From NCBI RefSeq assembly GCF_005047655.1, contig NZ_SUKF01000005.1, positions 310,001 to 374,000 on the forward strand: a DNA stretch of 64,000 bases, in the 5' to 3' direction. Position numbers and translations under genes: made by a program. Source of the DNA: Sinimarinibacterium arenosum (GTDB lineage Bacteria; Pseudomonadota; Gammaproteobacteria; Nevskiales; Nevskiaceae). The notes beneath the pieces were generated by a model. The model saw nothing but the letters and a program-made list of their open reading frames with translations, did no database searches and had not been told where the DNA came from. This document shows, piece after piece, positions 44,730 through 54,871 of this stretch (positions are counted from its first letter, which is position 1; the number at the start of each line of letters is the position of its first letter).

Positions 44730-47700
44730 ATGAAATTCATCGAATTCTGCACACGCCGTCCGGTTGCCATCAGCATGCTGACGTTTGCCGTGCTGCTGTT
44801 CGGCATGGTCGCGCAGTCGCGCCTGGAAGTGACCCTGCTGCCGGATCTGTCATATCCGACGCTGACCATCCGCACCGAGCTGCCCGGCGCGGCCCCGGAG
44901 GAAGTCGAGACGCTGCTGTCCAAGCCGCTCGAAGAAGCGGTCGGCGTGATCCGCAACGTGCGCCAGGTACGGTCCACATCGTTGGCCGAGCGCAGCGACG
45001 TCACCCTGGAGTTCAACTGGGGCACGCAGATGGACTTCGCGGTGCTCGACGTTCGCGAGAAGATCGACGCGCTGGATCTGCCGAAGGAAGCCGGCCGTCC
45101 GATCGTGCTGCGCTTCGATCCGACGCAGGATCCGATCATGCGCTATGCGCTGGCCTTGAAGCCGACCAAGGACGGCGCGCAGAGGCCGGCGGACGAAACC
45201 GCACTGAAACATCTGCGTCGCGTCGCCGAAGACGTGGTGCAGAAGCCGATGGAGGGCGTCGAAGGCGTCGCCGCGGTCAAGATCAGCGGCGGCCTCGAAG
45301 ACGAAGTCCAGGTGCTGGTCGACGTCGGCAAGCTCGCACAGTTCAATCTGACGCTGGAGCAGGTCGCCAATCGCCTCAGCGCAGAGAACGCCAACATCTC
45401 CGGCGGCCGCGTCGAACAGGGTGCTGCGAGTTATCTGGTGCGCACGCTGAACCAGTTCAAGTCGCTGGATGAAATGCGGGACACGATTCTGCTGACCCGC
45501 AGCGATCGCTCGGTCTACCTGAAAGACGTCGCCGAAGTGCGTGCAGGCTTCAAGGAGCGCGAGGCGATCATCCGTATCGATGGCGCCGAAGCGGTCGAAA
45601 TCTCCATGTACAAGGAAGGTGACGGCAATACCGTGTCGGTCGCCGAACGCATCCGCAGCCGCGTCGAGCAGCTGCAGAAACAGCTGCCGCCAGACATTGA
45701 ATTGCGGCCTCTGTACGATCAGTCGGTCTTCATCAAGCAGGCGATCGACCAGGTCAAGAGCGCCGGACTGGAAGGTGGCCTGCTCGCAATCCTGGTGCTG
45801 TTCCTGTTCCTGCGCAACGCGTGGACCACCTCGATCGTTGCTATCGCGATTCCGATCTCCGTGATCGCCACCTTCAACGTGATGTACGCCAGCGGCATGT
45901 CGCTGAACATCATGTCCCTGGGCGGCATCGCCCTGGCAATCGGCATGCTGGTTGACGACGCCATCGTCGTGCTGGAAAACATCCACCGCCACCACGAACG
46001 CGGACTGGAACTGCACGAGGCCTCGGTGATCGGCGCGTCCGAAGTGGCCGGCGCGGTCACCGCTTCGACCCTGACAACTGTCGCGGTGTTCTTCCCGATG
46101 GTGTTCGTGCAAGGCATTGCCGGGCAGCTGTTCAGCGATCAGGCCTTGGTGGTCAGTGGCGCACTGGCGTTTTCGCTGATCGTGTCACTGACCCTGATTC
46201 CGACCATGGCATCGCGCGCAGCGCGTTCGAAGCCGGTCATTCCAGCGACACCGATCGTCGAGGGACGTGGACGCATCCGCACCGGCGTGTCGAAGCTTCG
46301 CTATGGGGCGCTGGAGGGATTTCCGGCCCTGCTGCTGTGGCCGTTCGTGCAAGTGTTCCGCCTGCTGGGCCTGATGCTCGGCCTGATCCTGCGCCCGATT
46401 GCAGCCGTATGGCAGCACCTGTTTGGCTGGCTGGAAATGCGTTACGTGCCCGTATTGCAATGGTCGCTGCAGCATCGTGTCGTCGTGCTCGGCGTCGCCG
46501 GCCTGCTGCTGGCGCTGACCCTGGCATTACTTCCCCGCATCGGCGTCGAGCTGATACCGCCGTTCAACCAGGGTGAATTCCGCGCAGAAATCCAGCTGCC
46601 GCCGGGAACCCCGCTGGATCGCACTGATGCGGTACTTCAGGGCGTGAATCGTTCGCTGGACAGCGTCGAGTCGATCAAACCGGTGATCAAGGCCGCGTAC
46701 ACCGTGGCCGGCACCGGCAACCGCCTGGACGCCAATCCCGAAACCGGCGGCGAAAACTCCGGCACCGTCAACATCGTGCTCGAGCCCTCAGCGTTCTCCC
46801 GCGAGGGCGAGGTGATCGACGCGCTGTCTCCGCGCATCGCCAAGGTGCCGGGAGCGAGTTTCAAATACACGCGCCCGACGCTGTTCACGCTGAAGACGCC
46901 GCTGGAAGTGGAACTTGCCGGCTACGATCTCGACGCCCTTCAGCGCTATTCCGAGGCACTGCGCAACCGCATGCTGGCATCCGACCGCTTCACCGAGGTC
47001 GATACCACGCTGATCCCCGGCCATCCGGAAATCCAGGTGCTGTTCGACCAGGAACGCGCAGCCAATCTCGGCCTCGATACTGCCGTGCTGGCCGACCGCG
47101 TCTCACGCGCGGTGCGCGGCAACATCGCCACGCGCTATCGCATCGGTGATCGCGAGATCGACGTGCTGGTTCGCGGCAGTGAAGACAGCCGTACCAGTCT
47201 GGATGCCGTGCGCAATCTGCTGGTGAACCCGGAAGCCGAACAGCCGGTGCGCCTGTCGTCGGTCGCCGAAGTGCGCCTGAAAAGCGGCCCCAGCGAAATC
47301 CGCCGCGTCGATCAGCAGCGCGTGATCATGGTGTCGGCCAATCTCGCATACGGCGATCTGGGTGACGGCGTCACAGAGCTGGAGCACATGATCGCGGACC
47401 TGCGCCTGCCAGAGACCATCAGCGCCGATGTCGCCGGTCAGAGCGAGGAGATGAACGTGTCGTTCCGCTCGCTGCAGATGGCATTGGCTCTGGCGGTGTT
47501 TCTGGTCTATCTGGTGATGGCCTCGCAGTTCGAATCGCTGGTGCATCCCTTCGTGATCCTGTTCACGATCCCGCTCGCCGCAATCGGTGCGATTCTGTCG
47601 CTGTACATCACCGGTTCGGTCATCAACGTTGTCGCGCTGATCGGCATGATCGTGCTGGCCGGGATCGTGGTGAAGAACGGCATCGTGCTGATCGATCTGG

Positions 47701-47981
47701 CAAATCGCCTGCGCCACGAAGGACACGACGCGCACACCGCGATCATCGAAGCCGGGCGCTCGCGCCTGCGGCCGATTCTGATGACCACCCTGACCACGGT
47801 GCTGGGCCTGCTGCCGATGGCAATCGGGGCCGGTGAAGGCGCTGAAGTGCGCCAGCCAATGGCGATCACGGTCATCGGCGGCCTGACCGTCTCGACCTTG
47901 CTCACGCTGGTGGTGATCCCGGTGATGTACACGCTGATGGAGCGTGGCAGCGCGCCGGAAAATCCGGAGAACCTCGCGTGA
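44730..47981 (+). CDS. RND efflux permease A (intact proton relay)
   Basis: 1083 residues, 12 membrane helices and two large periplasmic loops. The TM4 acidic pair Asp409-Asp410 (GMLVDDAIVVLENI) and TM10 Lys982 (VVKNGIVLIDLANRL) form the proton relay. Between TM6 and the second half there is an extra hydrophobic/amphipathic segment (about residues 500-570), longer than in AcrB. It belongs to the HAE/AcrB-like superfamily. A GTG at 44715 is an alternative start. Its stop overlaps the second permease start (TGATG). Confidence 0.95.
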   Translation: MKFIEFCTRRPVAISMLTFAVLLFGMVAQSRLEVTLLPDLSYPTLTIRTELPGAAPEEVETLLSKPLEEAVGVIRNVRQVRSTSLAERSDVTLEFNWGTQMDFAVLDVREKIDALDLPKEAGRPIVLRFDPTQDPIMRYALALKPTKDGAQRPADETALKHLRRVAEDVVQKPMEGVEGVAAVKISGGLEDEVQVLVDVGKLAQFNLTLEQVANRLSAENANISGGRVEQGAASYLVRTLNQFKSLDEMRDTILLTRSDRSVYLKDVAEVRAGFKEREAIIRIDGAEAVEISMYKEGDGNTVSVAERIRSRVEQLQKQLPPDIELRPLYDQSVFIKQAIDQVKSAGLEGGLLAILVLFLFLRNAWTTSIVAIAIPISVIATFNVMYASGMSLNIMSLGGIALAIGMLVDDAIVVLENIHRHHERGLELHEASVIGASEVAGAVTASTLTTVAVFFPMVFVQGIAGQLFSDQALVVSGALAFSLIVSLTLIPTMASRAARSKPVIPATPIVEGRGRIRTGVSKLRYGALEGFPALLLWPFVQVFRLLGLMLGLILRPIAAVWQHLFGWLEMRYVPVLQWSLQHRVVVLGVAGLLLALTLALLPRIGVELIPPFNQGEFRAEIQLPPGTPLDRTDAVLQGVNRSLDSVESIKPVIKAAYTVAGTGNRLDANPETGGENSGTVNIVLEPSAFSREGEVIDALSPRIAKVPGASFKYTRPTLFTLKTPLEVELAGYDLDALQRYSEALRNRMLASDRFTEVDTTLIPGHPEIQVLFDQERAANLGLDTAVLADRVSRAVRGNIATRYRIGDREIDVLVRGSEDSRTSLDAVRNLLVNPEAEQPVRLSSVAEVRLKSGPSEIRRVDQQRVIMVSANLAYGDLGDGVTELEHMIADLRLPETISADVAGQSEEMNVSFRSLQMALALAVFLVYLVMASQFESLVHPFVILFTIPLAAIGAILSLYITGSVINVVALIGMIVLAGIVVKNGIVLIDLANRLRHEGHDAHTAIIEAGRSRLRPILMTTLTTVLGLLPMAIGAGEGAEVRQPMAITVIGGLTVSTLLTLVVIPVMYTLMERGSAPENPENLA

Positions 47982-50900
47982 TGAACCTGACACAGCTGTC
48001 ACTGAAGCGGCCGGTCACGGTGGCGATGTTCTTCGTCTGCATGACGGTGATCGGCATGATCGCCGGACAACGGCTGCCGCTGGAGTTCCTGCCGGATATC
48101 GAGTTCCCCGGCCTGTTCGTCGAGGTGCCGTATCGCAACTCGACACCGGAGGAAGTCGAGCGCCGCATCACGCGACCGATCGAGGAAGCGTTGGCCACCC
48201 TGCCCGGCATCGAACGCATGCATTCGGAATCCACCGACAGCGGCGCCAACGTCTTTCTGCAGTTCGACTGGGGGCAGGACCTGGCAATCAAGGGCGTCGA
48301 GGCGCGCGACAAGATCGACTCGGTCCGCAACAGCCTGCCGCAGGAGCTGGAACGCATTCAGGTGCACAAGTTCGAGGCCGGCAGCATTCCGGTGCTGACC
48401 TTGCGCGTGTCGGCTGAACGCGACCTGTCGAATGCCTACGACATGCTCGAGCGCAATCTCAAGCGCCGGCTCGAACGCCTGCCCGGCATATCCAAGGTCG
48501 AGCTCTACGGGGTTGAGCCCAAGGAAGTCCGCATCGAACTGGCCGCCGACCGTGTCGCCGCACACGGCATTGATCTGCGCGAGCTGGGCAAAACCCTGCA
48601 AAAGGCCAATTTCGCGCTGACTGCCGGCGACTATGTCGAAGCCGGCAAGCGCTACTACGTCAAACCGGAAGGCCGTTTCGAGTCGCTGGACGCGATCCGC
48701 GCCGTCGTCATCGACCGTCGCGGCCTGCGCCTCGGTGACATCGCCGACGTCGAGTACACAGACCCGGTACGCACCTACGGCCGTCACCTCGATGGTCACT
48801 ACGCAATCGGCCTGAATATCTTCAAGGAAACCGGCGCCAACATGGTTGAAGTCGCCGACCGTGCGATGGCCGAACTCGACGCCGTCCGCGCGCTGCCGGA
48901 GATGGCGGGAATTTCGCTGTACGTGATGGATAACACCGCCGACGCTGTGCGCAAGTCACTGGACGATCTGGTGCAGGCCGGCCTGATCGGCGCCCTGCTG
49001 TCGATCATCGTGCTGTACGCATTCCTGCGCGACTGGAAGATGACCGCGATCGTCACCAGTGCGGTGCCGCTGTCGCTGATGATCACCCTCGCAGCGATGT
49101 ACTTCCTCGGCTTCTCGCTGAACATCCTGACCCTGATGGGTCTGATGCTGTCGGTCGGCATGCTGGTCGACAACTCCGTGGTGGTCACCGAGTCGATCTT
49201 TTCCGAACGCAGCCGCAATGCCGATCCAGTGTCGGCAACACTCAACGGCGTGCGCGGCGTCGCGCTGGCAGTCGCGCTCGGCACACTGACCACGGCCATC
49301 GTGTTCCTGCCCAACGTGTTCGGCGTGCAGAACGAGATCACGATTTATCTCTCGCACGTGGCGGTGACGATCTGCGTGTCGCTGGCGGCGTCGCTATTGA
49401 TCGCGCTGACCTTGATCCCACAGCTGACCACGCGCTTTCGCAGCGAATCAAACAACAGCGGCGGGCGCTGGATCGAGCGTCTGGCTCACGCCTACGCACG
49501 CGTGCTCGGCTGGACTCTTCGACATCCGGCCTGGACGGGTCTGTTCATTGTGCTGACGCTGGCGAGCGTCGCAGTCCCGGCCGCGCTGGTGAAGCAGGAC
49601 ATGTTCCCCGAGGACTCCGGCAAGCGCCTGTTTCTGCGCTACAACGTCAACAGTGTCTACAGTCTGTCCAAAGTCGAAGAAGCGGTGAACACCGTTGAGG
49701 CCTATCTGTTCAAGAACAAGGAGCGCTTCGAGATCGAATCGGTCTATACCTATTTCGACCTGGGTCGCGCCGAGTCCAGCATCATCCTCAAAGACCCTGA
49801 TCAACTGAGCCAGAAACCGAAGCAGATCCGCGACGAGATCCGCAAAGGACTGCCGAAGATTGCAATCGGCGATCCGAGCTTTGAAGAAAACCGGCAGGGC
49901 TCGGGAGAAAAACTCTCGGTACAGATTTTCGGCGAGTCCAGCGAATACCTGCGCGACGTCGCCCGCGAGGCCGAGCGCGTGATGCGCCAGATTCCGGGCC
50001 TCACCGACGTGCGCCTGAACACCACCGCCGAGGACTGGGAGGTCCGCGTCCGTGTCGATCGCGACAAGGCACGGCTGTACGAACTGTCGAGCCAGGACGT
50101 TGCCGAGGTGGTTGCCGGTGCAATGCGCGGCGTGCAGCTGCGTCCTTATCGCACACCGACCGGCGAAGTCGAGATGGTGCTGCAGTTCCGCCGTGAGGAC
50201 CGCCTCAACCTCGACGCGCTGCGTGCACTGCCGGTGGTCACACCCAAGGGCGAGCGTGTGACCCTGTCAACCCTGGCCGAACTGTCGATCGGCGATGTGC
50301 CCGGCAAGATCGAGCGCGACGATCGCCACACCGCGCTGACCATCGACTTCGGCACAGCCGAAGGCACCACCGCGGAGGATGCGCGCAAGCATGTGCGCGA
50401 GACGCTAGACCAGATGCAGTTTCCGCCCGGGTATTCCTGGGGCTACGGTCGCGCCTTCGACGACGACCAGGAAAGCATGCAGACGATGGTGCAGAACATG
50501 TTGCTGGCGATCGCCTGCATCTACATCGTGATGGCTGCTCTGTTCGAATCGGTGCTGGCACCGACTGCGATCATCAGCAGCATCCTGTTTTCCTTCATCG
50601 GCGTGTTCTGGTTCTTCCTCGCCACCGGCACCGACTTCTCGTTCATGGCGATGATCGGCATGCTGGTGTTGATGGGCGTCGTGGTCAACAACGGCATCGT
50701 GCTGATCGACCACATCAACCAGCTGCGTGAACGCGGCATCGACCGCCGCGAAGCGGTGCTGCACGGCTCGCGCGACCGCCTGCGTCCGATCCTGATGACC
50801 GCCGCCACCACGGTGCTCGGCATGGTGCCGCTGGCGCTGAACGACACCACCCTGGGCGGCAACGGTCCGGCCTACTTCCCGATGGCGCGCGCGATCATCG

Positions 50901-51091
50901 GCGGCCTGGTGTTCGCAACCTTCATCTCGCTGCTGGTGCTGCCGACGATTTATCTGGCGTTGGAGGACATGGGTCACTGGGGGCGCCGCACGCTGCACCG
51001 CGCACGCCACTGGTGGCCGCGCCCGCCTGGCGCGGCAGCGGCGCGAACCCGCATGACTTCAACTCCACACGCCTCGACCGGAGACCTCTAA
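47981..51091 (+). CDS. RND efflux permease B (altered proton relay)
   Basis: 1036 residues with the same two-repeat RND layout as permease A. TM4 reads GMLVDNSVVVTESI, so the second relay Asp is Asn398 after Asp397. In TM10 the Lys is replaced by Asn903 (VVNNGIVLIDHINQL). It overlaps permease A by one base and the following small gene by one base, so all are translated together. One adaptor with two different permeases recalls MdtABC, where the pump is a heterotrimer. Confidence 0.95.
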   Translation: MNLTQLSLKRPVTVAMFFVCMTVIGMIAGQRLPLEFLPDIEFPGLFVEVPYRNSTPEEVERRITRPIEEALATLPGIERMHSESTDSGANVFLQFDWGQDLAIKGVEARDKIDSVRNSLPQELERIQVHKFEAGSIPVLTLRVSAERDLSNAYDMLERNLKRRLERLPGISKVELYGVEPKEVRIELAADRVAAHGIDLRELGKTLQKANFALTAGDYVEAGKRYYVKPEGRFESLDAIRAVVIDRRGLRLGDIADVEYTDPVRTYGRHLDGHYAIGLNIFKETGANMVEVADRAMAELDAVRALPEMAGISLYVMDNTADAVRKSLDDLVQAGLIGALLSIIVLYAFLRDWKMTAIVTSAVPLSLMITLAAMYFLGFSLNILTLMGLMLSVGMLVDNSVVVTESIFSERSRNADPVSATLNGVRGVALAVALGTLTTAIVFLPNVFGVQNEITIYLSHVAVTICVSLAASLLIALTLIPQLTTRFRSESNNSGGRWIERLAHAYARVLGWTLRHPAWTGLFIVLTLASVAVPAALVKQDMFPEDSGKRLFLRYNVNSVYSLSKVEEAVNTVEAYLFKNKERFEIESVYTYFDLGRAESSIILKDPDQLSQKPKQIRDEIRKGLPKIAIGDPSFEENRQGSGEKLSVQIFGESSEYLRDVAREAERVMRQIPGLTDVRLNTTAEDWEVRVRVDRDKARLYELSSQDVAEVVAGAMRGVQLRPYRTPTGEVEMVLQFRREDRLNLDALRALPVVTPKGERVTLSTLAELSIGDVPGKIERDDRHTALTIDFGTAEGTTAEDARKHVRETLDQMQFPPGYSWGYGRAFDDDQESMQTMVQNMLLAIACIYIVMAALFESVLAPTAIISSILFSFIGVFWFFLATGTDFSFMAMIGMLVLMGVVVNNGIVLIDHINQLRERGIDRREAVLHGSRDRLRPILMTAATTVLGMVPLALNDTTLGGNGPAYFPMARAIIGGLVFATFISLLVLPTIYLALEDMGHWGRRTLHRARHWWPRPPGAAAARTRMTSTPHASTGDL

Positions 51092-51423
51092 TGGAAGCCG
51101 TCTACCAACCCCGCCGCGATGGCAGTGTCCTCCTGGGATGCATCGTCATGCTGCTGCTGAACCTGCTGCTGTTCTGGCTACCGGTCGTCGGCACCCTGAC
51201 GGCCGGCGTGGTCGGCGGCTGGATCGCCGGCGGCGTTGGCAAAGCCTTGACCGCCGCGGCGCTGCCCGCGCTGCTGCTGGGCATTTCGATCTTCGCGCTG
51301 ACCACGTTGTTCACCGGCATGCCGATGATTGCCATGGTCGCCGGCATGGGCGTCGCGATGCTGGCCATGATGCAGATCGGCACCTTGCTGATCGGCGCGA
51401 TGATCGGCGGCCTGTTTGCCTGA
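51091..51423 (+). CDS. Small membrane protein at the end of the RND operon
   Basis: A 110-residue protein with GGAGACC before the ATG, whose start overlaps the permease B stop. Helices are at about residues 13-35, 38-52, 55-75 and 78-105, rich in Gly/Ala/Met (GMPMIAMVAGMGVAMLAMMQ). No family is recognised. Its coupling to the pump suggests a small accessory or assembly subunit, analogous in position only to AcrZ-like peptides. Confidence 0.75.
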   Translation: MEAVYQPRRDGSVLLGCIVMLLLNLLLFWLPVVGTLTAGVVGGWIAGGVGKALTAAALPALLLGISIFALTTLFTGMPMIAMVAGMGVAMLAMMQIGTLLIGAMIGGLFA

Positions 51424-51465
51424 TCCGGAGCTGCAACAACGGTAACGAGCCGTTACGCTACGCCG

Positions 51466-52935
51466 ATGAAAAAATGGATCATCGGCACAGTTCTCCTCTT
51501 GATTGTTCTGGCTGCAGTGATGGTGTTGCGCGCGACACGCCTGCAGTCTCCGCCACCGCTCGCTGCGGCAATCGAGCCCGTGCCGCTGGACGAGGATGAA
51601 CTGGCGCAGCGTCTCGCGCAGGGTCTGCGGGTTGCGACCGTGTCCGACCCGGAAGGCGCCCCCGACGCCGGCCCGACCCTGCTGAGGTTCCATCAGCTGT
51701 TGCGCACGCTGTTCCCCAACGTGCACGCCAAGCTGCAGGTCGAGCAGGTCAACAACTACAGCCTGCTCTACACCTGGAAAGGAGCGGATCCGTCGTTGCC
51801 GCCGGTCTTGCTGGCGGCGCACATGGACGTGGTCCCGATCGAACCCGGCACCGAAACCCAATGGAGCCACCCGCCATTTGACGGCGTCATCGCTGACGGC
51901 TACATCTGGGGACGTGGCACGCTGGACGACAAGTCCTGCCTGATGGGCATCATGGAGGCCGTTGAAAAGCTGAGCTCGGAAGGCTTTGAGCCCCAGCGCA
52001 CGATCTATCTGGCATTCGGCCATGACGAGGAAATCGGCGGCAAGAACGGTGCGACACAGATTGCGGCGACGCTGCAGAAGCGCGGCGTGCATCTGGAATT
52101 CACGCTCGACGAAGGCAGCGCGATCATGCAGGGCATCATTGCCGGCATCGAGCCGCCAGTCGCGGCGATCATGGCCGGCGAGAAGGGCTACATCACCTTC
52201 AAACTCGGCCTGAAGGGTCACGGCGGTCATTCGTCGATGCCGGGCAAGGACATGGTGGTCCCGCGGTTGGCGCGGGCGATCACGCGGCTCGACGCGCATC
52301 CGCTGCCGCCCCGCCTGACGCCTCCGGTGGCAACGATGCTCGAACGCCTCGCACCGGAGATGCCGTTTGCCGCACGCCTGATGATCGCCAACCGCGCGGT
52401 GTTCGAGCCACTGCTGCTACAGGTGCTTTCGGATACGCCAATCACCAGCGCGCTGATTCACACGACCCAGGCGATCACGGTGTTCCGCGGTGGCGTCAAG
52501 GACAATGTGTTGCCGTCTGAAGCCTACGCGCTGGTCAACTATCGCCTGCTGCCCGGCGACACCATCGAAAGGGTCCGCCAGCACATCGTTGAAGCGATCG
52601 ACGACGATGCAGTGGAAGTCGCGCCGACCGCGGAGTTCGGCAATGAGGCGCCGCCGCTGTCGGACCCGAGCGCGCCACAGTTCGACGTCATCGCGCGCAG
52701 CGTCGCCCAGGTGTTTCCGCAGGCTCTGATCTCCAGCGGCATCATCATGGCCACCACCGACAATCGCCACTATGCGGCGCTTCGGGATCAGGCCTACTAC
52801 TTCGCACCGTTCTTCTATCGGCCCGACGACCAGACGCGCATTCACGGCACCGATGAGCGCATCGGCGTCGCCGACTACGCCAACATGGTTCGTTTCTATC
52901 GCCAGGTCATCACCAACAGCAGCGCCGCTCGATGA
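51466..52935 (+). CDS. M20-family metallopeptidase (carboxypeptidase/dipeptidase-like)
   Basis: A 489-residue protein with an N-terminal membrane anchor (IIGTVLLLIVLAAVMVL). Metal-binding and catalytic motifs: AAHMDVVPI (His and catalytic Asp), GRGTLDDKSCLMG (bridging Asp) and FGHDEEIGGKNG (catalytic Glu-Glu). A dimerisation lid domain (GEKGYITFKLGLKGHGGHSSMPG) follows, then a C-terminal His region. It resembles carboxypeptidase PM20D1/CPS1-type M20 enzymes that hydrolyse or form N-acyl amino acids. Likely tethered at the periplasmic face. It overlaps the DUF167 gene by four bases. Confidence 0.9.
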   Translation: MKKWIIGTVLLLIVLAAVMVLRATRLQSPPPLAAAIEPVPLDEDELAQRLAQGLRVATVSDPEGAPDAGPTLLRFHQLLRTLFPNVHAKLQVEQVNNYSLLYTWKGADPSLPPVLLAAHMDVVPIEPGTETQWSHPPFDGVIADGYIWGRGTLDDKSCLMGIMEAVEKLSSEGFEPQRTIYLAFGHDEEIGGKNGATQIAATLQKRGVHLEFTLDEGSAIMQGIIAGIEPPVAAIMAGEKGYITFKLGLKGHGGHSSMPGKDMVVPRLARAITRLDAHPLPPRLTPPVATMLERLAPEMPFAARLMIANRAVFEPLLLQVLSDTPITSALIHTTQAITVFRGGVKDNVLPSEAYALVNYRLLPGDTIERVRQHIVEAIDDDAVEVAPTAEFGNEAPPLSDPSAPQFDVIARSVAQVFPQALISSGIIMATTDNRHYAALRDQAYYFAPFFYRPDDQTRIHGTDERIGVADYANMVRFYRQVITNSSAAR

Positions 52936-53204
52936 GCGGACGCCTGACGTTGAAGGTCGCACCCAAGGCCGGGCGCAATGCGGTGACCGGCTGGCACGAC
53001 GGACAGCTGAAAGTCTCGGTCACGGCGGCGCCCGACAAGGGCAAGGCGAACCAGGCCGTGGTCGAACTGATGGCCAAGATCCTGGACGTACCGAAGTCGA
53101 CGATCAGCATCGTTCGCGGCCAGACCAGCACACAGAAAGTGATCGAAATCAACGGGCTCGACGACGGGGAAGTCCTCAGGCGGGCGCACGCGGCAACTTC
53201 GTAG
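52932..53204 (+). CDS. DUF167 (YggU-type) protein
   Basis: A 90-residue protein with the family pattern LKVAPKAGRNAVTGWHDG, VSVTAAPDKGKANQAVVELMAKIL and VRGQTSTQKVIEI. Members are small, widely conserved proteins without an agreed role. Its ATG overlaps the stop of the M20 peptidase gene (ATGA), so the two are co-translated. Confidence 0.9.
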   Translation: MSGRLTLKVAPKAGRNAVTGWHDGQLKVSVTAAPDKGKANQAVVELMAKILDVPKSTISIVRGQTSTQKVIEINGLDDGEVLRRAHAATS

Positions 53205-53249
53205 ACTGGTGGTTTGGGGTCCGGCCGGGCCCGCCATTCCGGGGAGAGT

Positions 53250-54848
53250 ATGAACACCAACGCCAATCGCATGCCGGCAGGCATTCCGTACATCGTCATC
53301 AACGAGTTCGCGGAGCGCTTCTGCTATTACGGCATCAACGCGATCCTGACGGTGTACATGGTCAACTTCCTGCACTTCGGTGATGCGCAGGCGACCACCT
53401 GGCAATCCCTGTTCAAATCCGGCGCCTATTTCTTCCCGGTGCTTGGCGCAATCGTGTCGGATGTATTCCTCGGCAAGTTCCGCACGATCATGATCTTCTC
53501 CAGCGCCTACGTCGCCGGCTGTGCGTTTCTGGCGATCTCCGACAGCCCGATGTCGATGGCGCTCGGCCTGTTCCTGATCGCACTGGGCACCGGCGGCATC
53601 AAGCCCTGCGTCTCGACCAACGTCGGCGACCAGTTCACCGCCGCCAATTCGCATCTGATCGAGCGTGCGTTCTCGTGGTTCTACATCTCGATCAACGCCG
53701 GCTCGCTGATTTCGATCACGCTGTGCCCGATCCTGCTGCCGAAGTACGGCCCCAAGGTCGCCTTCGGCCTGCCCGGTGTGATGATGGCGACCGCGGTCGT
53801 GGTGTTCTGGCTGGGACGCAGCAAGTACGCGGTGGTGCCGCCCGCCGGCAAGGCCTGGCTGCGCGACGTATTCTCGCGCGAAGGCCTCGGCGTGATTGCG
53901 CGCCTGGCGCTGATCTACCTGTTCGTGGCGTTCTTCTGGTCGCTGTGGGAGCAGTCCAACGGCCAGACCTGGGTGCTGCAGGCGCAGTCGGACCTGATGG
54001 ACAAGACCCTGATCCCGGGCGTCGTGATCCTGCCGGCGCAGATCCAGGTCGTGAACGCGCTGTTCATCCTGCTGCTGGTGCCGGTGTTCACCTACGGCAT
54101 CTACCCGCTGATGGGCCGCTTCTTCACCGTCACGCCGCTGCGCAAGATGGGCATCGGCATGTTCCTGGTCGCCAGCTCCTTCGTACTGGTGGCGTGGATC
54201 GAGCAGCGCATCCAATCCGGCATCGTCACCTCGGTGTGGTGGCAGATCATGGCCTACGCGATCCTGACCGCGGCCGAGGTGCTGGTCTCGATCACCGCGC
54301 TGGAGTTCAGCTACAAGCAGGCGCCGCTGCGCATGAAGAGCTTCATCATGGCGCTGTTCCTGCTGTCGACCAGCGTCGGCAACCTGTTCACCGCCGCAGT
54401 CAACGACTTCATGGTCAAGCCCGTCACCGCGCTCGGCGCCGAGACCGGCGCGCAGACCTGGGTGCAGCTCGCCGATGCCAAGGCCTTCGAGATCGGCCAG
54501 AAGATCGACTTCGGCGGCAACAGCGGCGTCAACGTGATGCTCGACGATGGCGAAAGCCACCCGCTGTCCGGTACCTATCTGATCGGCGACATCGACGCCG
54601 GGGCCAGTCGCGTACGGCTGGTCGACGCGATCTCGCGCCAGCCGGTCGTCAGCAGCGGACAGTTCGACGCCGCCGAGGCTACCGTCTCAACCTACGCGCT
54701 GGTCGGCCCGATGTACTTCCTGTTCTTTGCCGCCGTCATGACGGTGGCATCGATCATCTTCGTCTTCGTAGCGATCTTCTATCGCGAGAAGACCTTCGTC
54801 CGCGCCGACGGCGAGACCGGGTCCGAACTCGCCGCCGAGGAACACTGA
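53250..54848 (+). CDS. POT-family proton-coupled peptide transporter
   Basis: GGGGAGAGT precedes ATG 53250. The 532-residue protein has the POT signature ExxERFxYYG as Glu19-x-x-Glu22-Arg23-Phe24 (NEFAERFCYYG) and GTGGIKPCVSTNVGDQF in the PTR2 region, with 12-14 membrane helices. It imports di- and tripeptides with protons across the inner membrane. Between the last two helices (about residues 390-483) there is a long soluble insert. Its location after two peptidase genes (S9 and M20 in the wider region) fits peptide use. Confidence 0.93.
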   Translation: MNTNANRMPAGIPYIVINEFAERFCYYGINAILTVYMVNFLHFGDAQATTWQSLFKSGAYFFPVLGAIVSDVFLGKFRTIMIFSSAYVAGCAFLAISDSPMSMALGLFLIALGTGGIKPCVSTNVGDQFTAANSHLIERAFSWFYISINAGSLISITLCPILLPKYGPKVAFGLPGVMMATAVVVFWLGRSKYAVVPPAGKAWLRDVFSREGLGVIARLALIYLFVAFFWSLWEQSNGQTWVLQAQSDLMDKTLIPGVVILPAQIQVVNALFILLLVPVFTYGIYPLMGRFFTVTPLRKMGIGMFLVASSFVLVAWIEQRIQSGIVTSVWWQIMAYAILTAAEVLVSITALEFSYKQAPLRMKSFIMALFLLSTSVGNLFTAAVNDFMVKPVTALGAETGAQTWVQLADAKAFEIGQKIDFGGNSGVNVMLDDGESHPLSGTYLIGDIDAGASRVRLVDAISRQPVVSSGQFDAAEATVSTYALVGPMYFLFFAAVMTVASIIFVFVAIFYREKTFVRADGETGSELAAEEH

Positions 54849-54871
54849 GACGGCATTCACCCGAGAACGCC

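Noticed and set aside
53675-54871. Long frame upstream of the DUF2834 start
   Set aside because: It overlaps the POT transporter in another frame; only the part from ATG 54872 has membrane-protein character.
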